NCBI RefSeq assembly: GCF_000967655.1
Contig: NZ_JXYA01000079.1
Location: 1 to 40,607 of the forward strand
Source of the DNA: Pseudoalteromonas rubra
GTDB taxonomy: Bacteria > Pseudomonadota > Gammaproteobacteria > Enterobacterales > Alteromonadaceae
Length of the DNA: 40,607 nt
Reading direction: 5' to 3'
The position numbers and the translations under genes were made by a program. This document shows positions 35,564-40,607 of the stretch, piece by piece (position 1 is the stretch's first letter; each line of letters opens with the position of its first letter). The notes below the pieces were generated by a model that did not search any database, had not been told where the DNA came from, and saw only the letters and a program-made list of their open reading frames with translations.

Positions 35564-35785
35564 GTGGGTATTGAAACGATTAGTCGGTGCCCCATTAAAT
35601 TCAAAAATTAGTTTTGATACTGTTTTACTGTATGCTCAGGGGTTCTTAAGCTTATAGAATAATGTTGGGAATTAAGACTACACGAATCGGCACACTGAGC
35701 TTGTTAGTATTTACACACATAAGGTCAGGGCGCCCAACCAAAGAGGAAATCCGGTGAGATACGCTGGAAAGGATGTAATAGATAT
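35564..35785. other. Intergenic region before the AbiC-like gene
   Basis: AT-rich, should contain the promoter of the next gene. The ATG at 35786 has GGAAAGGA upstream but at a long distance. No other gene is seen. Confidence 0.4.
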
Positions 35786-36712
35786 ATGAGTACAGAATTA
35801 CCACAAAAAACCACATCCCCTGTTGATGAAGAAATAAAGAAGACAAAGAAAGCAATTCAGAATTCAATTGTTTTAGTATCATGTACTGTTTTGGCATTAC
35901 TTTTCCTGTACCTTGGCTGGTTTTGGGTCAAAAACGACTTGGTACTTTCTTCGGATGTTGGCCACTGGGGCAATTTCGGTGACTTTTTTGGCGGCATTTT
36001 AAACCCGCTGCTGGCATTTTTTGCTTTTTATTGGCTAACAAGATCCGTCGCAATCCAACAAACTGAGCTGTCTGAAACTCGAAAAGTCCTAGGAGAAACA
36101 GAAAAAGCAGCGAGAGCTCAGGCTATTACTCAACAAAATAAACGTTTTGAAGATTCGTTTTATTCACTTTTAAATCAGTTTAATCAGGAAAAGGCTCAAC
36201 TCAGGGGGATTGAGACTCATGGCCGCGATCCCGTTGCAAAGCCTCTTACAGCAATGGTTAGCTCAGTTATAAGTCAAAATAGCTCGGCTAACACCTCTGA
36301 AATTAGAGACATAGTCCAGTTAGCTCGACGCAGAAGTGACGGCTCTAACCACGTCTTTAGAATCTTGTATCAAATTTTAAAATTCATTTTGGTTCACCAA
36401 GAATTAAATGGCAAGACTCTAAGTTTTGTTGACGCCATTGGTAGACCCGTTACAGAATCGGAAAAGTTTTATGCTAGCATCGTAAGGTCCTTTATGGATA
36501 AAGGGTTTACTCAACTATTGGCTATTATATGCTTTTGTGATCACCCAAACGACGACTTCTTAAAATATCAGCAGCTAATCGAAAGATACCAACTTCTAGA
36601 GCATATGCGATTTGACAAGAATTTTTTATATGGTGTTGTAGATAACTATAACCCAAGCGCTTTTGGCAATAATGAGCATGTAAAAACCTATTTACAGTCA
36701 AAAAATGTCTGA
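35786..36712 (+). CDS. Putative phage abortive infection membrane protein (AbiC-like)
   Basis: 308 residues with two membrane helices at about 27-48 and 70-88, flanking the segment SSDVGHWGNFGDFFGGILNP that typifies the putative AbiC family (PF16872). A coiled-coil stretch follows (ETRKVLGETEKAARAQAITQ) and then a soluble domain with FEDSFYSLLNQFN. Family members are classed as abortive infection proteins by similarity to lactococcal AbiC; the mechanism is unknown. Anchored in the inner membrane with the main domain cytoplasmic. Low GC and a mixed toxin-like neighbourhood suggest a defence patch. Confidence 0.78.
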   Translation: MSTELPQKTTSPVDEEIKKTKKAIQNSIVLVSCTVLALLFLYLGWFWVKNDLVLSSDVGHWGNFGDFFGGILNPLLAFFAFYWLTRSVAIQQTELSETRKVLGETEKAARAQAITQQNKRFEDSFYSLLNQFNQEKAQLRGIETHGRDPVAKPLTAMVSSVISQNSSANTSEIRDIVQLARRRSDGSNHVFRILYQILKFILVHQELNGKTLSFVDAIGRPVTESEKFYASIVRSFMDKGFTQLLAIICFCDHPNDDFLKYQQLIERYQLLEHMRFDKNFLYGVVDNYNPSAFGNNEHVKTYLQSKNV

Positions 36713-36722
36713 TGGTACTAAA

Positions 36723-36762
36723 AGCAACAAGCTTGGGTGAATGCAACTTCAAGTGTGTTGCT
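36723..36762 (+). terminator. Hairpin downstream of the AbiC-like gene
   Basis: AGCAAC (36723-36728) pairs with GTTGCT (36757-36762), with an inner CTTG/CAAG pair. Ten bases after the stop codon; a short T-rich stretch follows. Confidence 0.5.
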
Positions 36763-36849
36763 TGATGTCTTTATTAGTCATTTAGTTTACCATGCGCCCG
36801 CTGTACACCGGATAGGTCTCATCCAACGCTCTTAAATCGCTCTATTTGC

Positions 36850-37008
36850 TTATTTGGGTAATTTAGAGCCGGAAATGTATAGACTTTCAAGTAGATGCCC
36901 ACAGAGCTTGTTTACCCACTTTTCGGCAGCAGAAGGGTTGTCCAGAGAAATAAACTCAGCGGCATCACCAAGCTTCTGAATCGCTAAAGGAGACCAGACA
37001 ACGTTCAT
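36850..37008 (-). pseudogene. Truncated RelE/ParE-type toxin
   Basis: Starting at ATG 37008, which overlaps the stop of the antitoxin-like gene by ATGA, the frame reads MNVVWSPLAIQKLGDAAEFI, then DNPSAAEKWVNKL, and stops after 52 residues. The first 38 match the start of ParE-family toxins (normally about 95 residues). The remainder (GHLLESLYISGSKLPK) does not continue the fold, which suggests a deletion or frameshift removing the catalytic C-terminal half. It is too short for the cut at the toxin recycling stage to act, so it is probably inactive. Confidence 0.75.
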
Positions 37009-37250
37009 TTTCTGATGCGGCTTAGCACTTGGGTTCGCGCATCCTCATTTGAAACGCCGAGGCCTGGGGCTAACTGCGCCTCAGCTGCACGCATTTCTTC
37101 CAGCAATTCAATTTTCTCTTGCATCGCTTCGTACTCAGCCACATCAAGCACAACGGCAACACCTTTACCGGGCCACGTGATTGCCAATGAGCGGCGCGTC
37201 TCATTGATTTGCTGGGCCGGAGGAGGTTCATATGTATTATGTGCAATCAT
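37005..37250 (-). CDS. Phd/YefM-type antitoxin, probably altered at its N-terminus
   Basis: 81 residues. The centre and end fit Phd/YefM antitoxins: LAITWPGKGVAVVLDVAEYEAM, ELLEEMRAAEAQLAPGLGVS. The N-terminal 20 residues (MIAHNTYEPPPAQQ) do not resemble the usual DNA-binding beta-alpha start, which seems replaced where the gene abuts the upstream HEPN-motif gene. Start and stop codons overlap both neighbours by four bases (ATGA), so all three genes read as one operon. Its partner toxin is truncated. Confidence 0.75.
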   Translation of the reverse strand: MIAHNTYEPPPAQQINETRRSLAITWPGKGVAVVLDVAEYEAMQEKIELLEEMRAAEAQLAPGLGVSNEDARTQVLSRIRK

Positions 37251-38113
37251 GCAAAGACCCGCTTCAGTTTTTCTAAAAGTGATTTCGGCTTCTGATTAGA
37301 TTGAATTTCACCTATTACTTCCTTGCGAATCTGAGGTCTTAGTTCATTTTCTAATTCGACTCTAATCTGCTGCTTAGACGCTTCGAGTCTATCTAACTGC
37401 TTTTGCTTACCATTTTGATAACTTGCAACAAGTTTGCTTTCATAGTTAGCGTAAGGTTTATCAACTATATTTTTTTGAAAACGGCGAACACCTTTAAAAT
37501 GCTTATCAAAGTCTCGTTCAAAGGTATCAGGTGAAACAACCAAATCATGAATCAAGTCCGCCAAGAAATTAATCATTCTCTTCTTAAAGATTAACGATTG
37601 GAGATTCTCACGCCTAACCTTCTCCATCTTATCAGCTTCAACGCTCGTTGCTTCACTATTCAGCAGGAACTCCCATTGACCATGTGCAATGCGGTTTCTA
37701 AGCTCAATAATATCTTTGAGCTCATTATTGATAACACCACTAATTACTTGATAACGATGATAAGTAGTTGGGTCCAAGCTATCTTCAGATAAAAGAGCCT
37801 TTTTTACGTTGTATCGCCTGCGAAAAGCCAGCTCAACAACCTTATTCCATTTGTCCAATTGACTTTGACAATTATCTATTTTGCTCATTTCAGAGCTATC
37901 AAATGATTGATGCTCATTAAGCAACTTACAAAGACGCACCTCAGCCCAAGCACCAAGAAGTAAATGGTGGACACGAACAAATGTCTTCGTTGCATCTTTG
38001 TTTTGAGTACGAATAGCTGTTCTAGCTGAGGCAGCATTGTTTTTCAATGCTGTTTCGAGAAATCGAAGGTTACTTGAATGGTATTTATATAGTTTAGAAG
38101 CTGTATATTGCAT
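37247..38113 (-). CDS. HEPN-motif protein, candidate RNase of a defence or toxin system
   Basis: 288 residues. Arg139 to His144 form the R-x4-H signature (IIELRNRIAHGQW), the catalytic motif of HEPN RNases; the surroundings resemble the Cthe_2314-like HEPN group. The N-terminal 130 residues are helical, and the C-terminal 75 are a basic coiled-coil region (KQKQLDRLEASKQQIRVELE) with a Lys/Arg tail. No membrane segment. It overlaps the antitoxin-like gene by ATGA and is preceded by a tRNA-like sequence and a 13-bp hairpin. RNA cleavage in response to phage is inferred from the motif and context, not shown. Confidence 0.65.
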   Translation of the reverse strand: MQYTASKLYKYHSSNLRFLETALKNNAASARTAIRTQNKDATKTFVRVHHLLLGAWAEVRLCKLLNEHQSFDSSEMSKIDNCQSQLDKWNKVVELAFRRRYNVKKALLSEDSLDPTTYHRYQVISGVINNELKDIIELRNRIAHGQWEFLLNSEATSVEADKMEKVRRENLQSLIFKKRMINFLADLIHDLVVSPDTFERDFDKHFKGVRRFQKNIVDKPYANYESKLVASYQNGKQKQLDRLEASKQQIRVELENELRPQIRKEVIGEIQSNQKPKSLLEKLKRVFA

Positions 38114-38120
38114 TTGCTGT

Positions 38121-38161
38121 CTCCCTTCAAAGGATACTAAACTAATACCCTTTGAAGGGAG
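38121..38161 (-). other. 13-bp perfect hairpin just before the HEPN gene
   Basis: CTCCCTTCAAAGG (38121-38133) and CCTTTGAAGGGAG (38149-38161) are perfect inverted copies around a 15-base loop, ending eight bases upstream of the HEPN start codon. One arm (38156-38161) is also the 3' acceptor strand of the tRNA-like sequence, so the two structures exclude one another. It could hide the ribosome site or mark an element boundary. Confidence 0.75.
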
Positions 38162-38221
38162 GGAATCGAACCCTACCAGACTCTCATTTGACTGAGCGTG
38201 TTACCTTTACACCATCTCCCT
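38156..38221 (-). pseudogene. tRNA-like sequence (decayed tRNA or leader structure)
   Basis: On the minus strand: acceptor strand AGGGAGA, TG, D-arm GTGT-AAAGGTA-ACAC, a shortened anticodon arm CTCA-GTCAAA-TGAG, and a T-arm with GGG-TTCGATT-CCC and 3' strand TCCCT. Order and conserved GGTTCGATTCC are unmistakably tRNA-like, but the anticodon loop has six bases, the T-stem and acceptor compete for the same bases, and the total is only 66. A working tRNA is therefore unlikely and no anticodon can be assigned. It lies directly 5' of the HEPN gene on the same strand. Confidence 0.7.
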
Positions 38222-38246
38222 GAAAGTAATATATCAATACTTTCAG
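38220..38246 (-). other. Third hairpin, upstream of the tRNA-like sequence
   Basis: CTGAAAGTA (38220-38228) pairs with TACTTTCAG (38238-38246) around nine AT-rich bases. It touches the 5' end of the tRNA-like sequence by two bases. Confidence 0.6.
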
Positions 38247-38539
38247 TAGGTTGCAAGAGCTAAGGGTGTGCGTCGCTTATAACAATTTATTCTACCCCAT
38301 CATGCTGGAACATAAACTGACATAACGGGCTGTATTATATAGCCTCATGGTCCCACGGAGTAAAGCAAACGTAAACAAGATGCTGCACTCATCACGGTCG
38401 AAGCCACGTGAAATTTGGACAAATTGGGGCGTAATAATGTTATTGGACAACAGCCTAGATACTGTCTATACATCCAGTATGCTTTTGCTTGGACACCCTC
38501 AATTAGTGTGCCTCAGGAAGCTGCTGTGCTGTATGTCAA
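38247..38539. other. 293-bp gap without a supported gene
   Basis: It probably contains the promoter of the minus-strand HEPN operon. A plus frame starting near 38347 and another at 38415 run into the palindrome array and have no ribosome site or motif. Confidence 0.4.
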
Positions 38540-39014
38540 TAGATTCAGGCTCGCAGACGTCCAGGATGACAGTAGGGATTGTGAGTTCGATAGCAAAGAA
38601 TCACCTCTGTGCAGCACATTAGTAGATCCCGGCTCGCAGGCGTCCGGGATGACGGTGGGGTTTGTTAGTTCGGCTGCAAGGAATACCGCTGTGCCGCACA
38701 TTAGTAGATCCCGGCTCGCAAGCGTCCGGGATTACGGTGTGGTTTGTAAGTTCGGCCGTAACCGAGTACCACTGTGCCGTACGTTGGTAGATCCCGGCTC
38801 GCAAGTGTCCGGGATGACGGTGTGGTTTGTGAGTTCGGCTGTAACGGAGTGCCACTATACGCACGTTAGTAGATCCCGGCTCGTAAGCGTCCGGGATGAC
38901 GGTGGGGCTTGTGAGTTCAGCTGCAAAGGGGAACCGCTGTGCCGCACATTAGTAGATCCCGGCTCGCAGACGCCCAGGATGCCGGTAGGGTTTGTGAGTT
39001 CGACAACCACTTAG
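38540..39014. repeat. Tandem array of REP-type palindromic units, 82-83 bp
   Basis: Six units begin at 38540, 38623, 38705, 38788, 38870 and 38953; the last is cut short (about 62 bp). Each starts TAGATCCCGGCTCGCA, closes a hairpin with CCGGGATGACGG, then GTTTGTGAGTTCGGC and ends in CCGCACATTAG. The first and last units have diverged most. A single copy sits at 6071-6121. The plus-strand open frame across the array is a product of the repeats. Confidence 0.92.
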
Positions 39015-39038
39015 CCCGGACACCCACCCCAACTCACA

Positions 39039-39860
39039 CTACATTCTCGTCGCTCCGGACAATCGACTATAAGGCATGTCGTGGTAAACAGACACCAGTT
39101 CCTTGAATAAAGATGACAAGGCTCCTGCATCAAGGTCAGCTTGTTTGCTAGACACTATGATCTTGAGATATCGGGGCTCCTCATTTTCATTCTGTGGCTT
39201 GAGGATATCTTCATAAAGTAATACTAGCTTTGCATTGTCTTTGTACTTCATAAATTCAAATCGAGACTTAGACGTTTTAGACCCTAGTTCACTGTTTTTG
39301 AAAACCCCTCGGGAATAGTAAGAACCATCAACAGTTAGCGATTTATCTAACAGACTATCTATCGAAGATAGTTGCAGTCCTTGTAAATCAGATAAATCAA
39401 GACGGCTTCCTCGACTTGCTTGTTCATATTCATAGCCCATTTCATAGCCAGCTACATCAATTGCATCATCCTCATAGCTGATCTCAACCCGTAACTCTGT
39501 GTTTTGAGAGCCAAATCTTAACAACCCTTTCTCATTTTTCTTGAAGTCACCTGCCAGATAATAGACATATTGCCCCATTGGAGTAACTTCCCAAAAAAGG
39601 CCATCATAAACTGCAACCTTTTTGGCATGTGGTTTAAAGTCACTGTAAACCGGAATTTTACCCAGCGAGTCTATGTAACTGACAGGTTTAATATCGTGGT
39701 AACTCAGGCTTGCCAGATGCTCAGTCGGTTTAACACCAACTTTTACAAAAGTCGCTTTTGAACTATGCCCTGTGGAGTTGCACGCGGAGAGAAATAAGAT
39801 GAACGAAAAAATAGTTATTAGACGCAAAGTATATGTCCTGTAGATTTCCTGCCGATACAC
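39039..39860 (-). CDS. Lipoprotein of unknown function
   Basis: The lipobox LSAC follows a hydrophobic helix (LITIFSFILFLSAC). From ATG 39860 the protein has 273 residues with a long polar start; a TTG at 39827 with AGGA upstream would give a more usual signal peptide and 262 residues. The mature part is polar and mixed in structure with no recognised domain (FWEVTPMGQYVYYLAGDF; RGSRLDLSDLQGLQLSSIDS). Probably attached to the outer membrane. It stands alone between the palindrome array and decayed toxin-antitoxin DNA. Confidence 0.7.
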   Translation of the reverse strand: MYRQEIYRTYTLRLITIFSFILFLSACNSTGHSSKATFVKVGVKPTEHLASLSYHDIKPVSYIDSLGKIPVYSDFKPHAKKVAVYDGLFWEVTPMGQYVYYLAGDFKKNEKGLLRFGSQNTELRVEISYEDDAIDVAGYEMGYEYEQASRGSRLDLSDLQGLQLSSIDSLLDKSLTVDGSYYSRGVFKNSELGSKTSKSRFEFMKYKDNAKLVLLYEDILKPQNENEEPRYLKIIVSSKQADLDAGALSSLFKELVSVYHDMPYSRLSGATRM

Positions 39861-40084
39861 ACACTAAAGTGAACACATCCCTAGAGCCAGGAATTAGAAC
39901 AACCATGCATCGACGAGATTTTATTTATTAGCAACAGGAATTTATCATTATATCAATATAGGAACAAGCCTCCTTTAATCACGTTCAGAGCCTGTGATAT
40001 GTGACTTTGTGGAGTATCCCGCACCTAAAGACGACCTGAATAAGAACAGGGGCAGTTTAGGTTAATGCCCCGCTGCTCGCAAAT
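39861..40084. other. Intergenic region with a hairpin
   Basis: It contains the lipoprotein promoter. GGGGCA (40049-40054) pairs with TGCCCC (40066-40071), just past the decayed toxin gene on the minus strand, perhaps its old terminator. Confidence 0.4.
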
Positions 40085-40332
40085 GCCGAAACCTAGCAAT
40101 TGACGCCATAGCCCTTGTTAGTCGCCCGACGATGAAGCCTGTTTGTGTCATCAATACGTGACCAGTAAAGCTCTCTTGTAGTGGCTCAGGTTTACCTTGC
40201 CCTCATCAAATGACGAACCTTTAACATCGTTGTTCAGATCATTGATACGTTTCATGTTTGTTGTTCTGGCTTTGCCAGTACAAATAGCCCCCCTAGGCAT
40301 CGTCAGGCCAGCAAACGCTCGCTACTACCCAT
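40085..40332 (-). pseudogene. yoeB: Decayed yoeB-type toxin gene
   Basis: Read on the minus strand from ATG 40332, pieces of a YoeB/Txe toxin appear in different frames: MGSSERL, then PDDA-stop-GGYLYWQS (nonsense where Trp is expected), MKRINDL, KPEPLQESFTG, and YWSRIDDTNRLH (as LYWSRIDDTNRLH). These are in the order found in YoeB (YLYWQ, KRIN, GKPEPL, YWSRRINDTHRL). At least three frame changes and a stop separate them, so it is dead. It follows the antitoxin remnant, as in the usual operon. Confidence 0.8.
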
Positions 40333-40366
40333 CAATTAGCTCTCTTTCTGTTGTTTTGCCAGCACG

Positions 40367-40570
40367 TTACTGCAATATGGAATGACTTAAATGCTCAGCA
40401 TTTTTGGACGAACGAAGCAAATGGACTGTTTCAATACGACTATTGTAATAATCCAGGGACATAACTACTGCATCTTCCGAGTCACGGCGAGTAAAGACGG
40501 GTTTGTCTGTATCATTAACGACACCGTCTAAAGCCGCTTTGAAATAGTTTCCGGCCTAGGTGAAAGACAT
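40367..40570 (-). pseudogene. yefM: yefM-type antitoxin gene with an early nonsense codon
   Basis: The minus frame from ATG 40570 reads MSFT, stop, AGNYFKAALDGVVND, PVFTRRDSEDAVVMSLDYYN, ETVHLLRSSKNAEHL and ends at 40367. It matches YefM from beginning to end, with TAG at 40558-40556 where Gln or Glu is expected (MSFTxAR). A GTG at 40579 could be the original start. Apart from the stop the frame is intact, so the mutation is recent compared with those in the neighbouring toxin remnant. Confidence 0.85.
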
Positions 40571-40607
40571 GACTTTCACAAGAACTACGTAAGCGTGCGG
40601 CGAACTA

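Noticed and set aside
35590..35640. Possible LexA box (TACTGTTTTACTGTATG)
   Set aside because: The second half lacks the needed ACAG; it is not a CTG-N10-CAG palindrome.
38156..38221. Functional tRNA
   Set aside because: The anticodon loop has six bases, the acceptor and T-stems overlap, and the total length is 66; it was kept as tRNA-like only.
38270..38340. Integron attC site
   Set aside because: GTTAACG-like pieces near TAACGGGC do not form paired R and L boxes, and no cassette structure is seen.
38347..39014. Long plus-strand open frame through 38415-39014 and frames on the other strand
   Set aside because: They run through the tandem palindromic array; the repeated peptide (VDPGSQxSGMTV) simply reflects the DNA repeat, and no ribosome site is present.

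Overview
The window looks like a piece of a marine gammaproteobacterial chromosome, most likely Pseudoalteromonas or a close Alteromonadales relative. This is inferred from gene content: secreted CBM-bearing enzymes, CBM2/YceI redox proteins, an RNase R-type exonuclease, a c-di-GMP riboswitch and many small secreted proteins. No rRNA or housekeeping marker is present to fix the species. Most of it is accessory DNA: single genes, orphan modules, decayed toxin-antitoxin loci and repeats.

Layout. (1) 1-3043: the end of a coiled-coil fibre-like protein, a Gly/Asp-repeat lipoprotein, and a convergent secreted trypsin-like protease with a chitin-binding module. (2) 3311-4131: a CRISPR array of 13 repeats and 12 spacers with a I-C-like repeat, read on the minus strand, with no cas genes in the window. 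(3) 4.3-9.4 kb: small secreted or unknown proteins, a secreted HEXXH metalloprotease, a DUF1801 protein. (4) 9.4-12.8 kb: an RNase R paralogue whose coding homology runs past its only usable start codon, a cold-shock protein, a small membrane protein. (5) 13.0-18.4 kb: a tightly coupled three-gene operon (flavin amino acid oxidase, ThDP 2-keto-acid decarboxylase, berberine-bridge-type oxidase) behind four GTAAT direct repeats spaced exactly 10 bp. (6) 18.6-23.5 kb: a methyltransferase, an unknown helical protein, a decayed copy of the methyltransferase 5' end, and an orphan contractile-injection sheath gene. (7) 23.7-28.5 kb: a giant DUF4011/SF1 helicase/nuclease/DUF3320 protein of a type linked to phage defence. 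(8) 28.9-35.5 kb: a c-di-GMP-I (GEMM) riboswitch followed by an operon of CBM2-PKD-CBM2-PKD-YceI, CBM2-YceI-FN3-cytochrome c-DUF1592/1588, and DUF1552 proteins. (9) 35.8-40.6 kb: a defence/toxin-like patch with a putative AbiC protein, a broken ParE-like toxin with a Phd-like antitoxin, a HEPN-motif protein behind a tRNA-like sequence and strong hairpins, a REP-type palindrome array, a lipoprotein, and a decayed yefM-yoeB pair.

How genes may work together. The 29-35 kb operon resembles the Cbp2D/Cbp2E redox proteins of cellulose degraders (CBM2 plus ubiquinone-binding YceI plus c-type haem). I infer an electron-transfer system for oxidative attack on an insoluble polysaccharide, here under c-di-GMP control. 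The 13-18 kb operon reads as an oxidative deamination, decarboxylation, flavin oxidation sequence starting from an amino acid; substrate and product are unknown. The strongest candidates for something undescribed are these two operons, the HEPN gene with its tRNA-like leader, and the orphan sheath gene.
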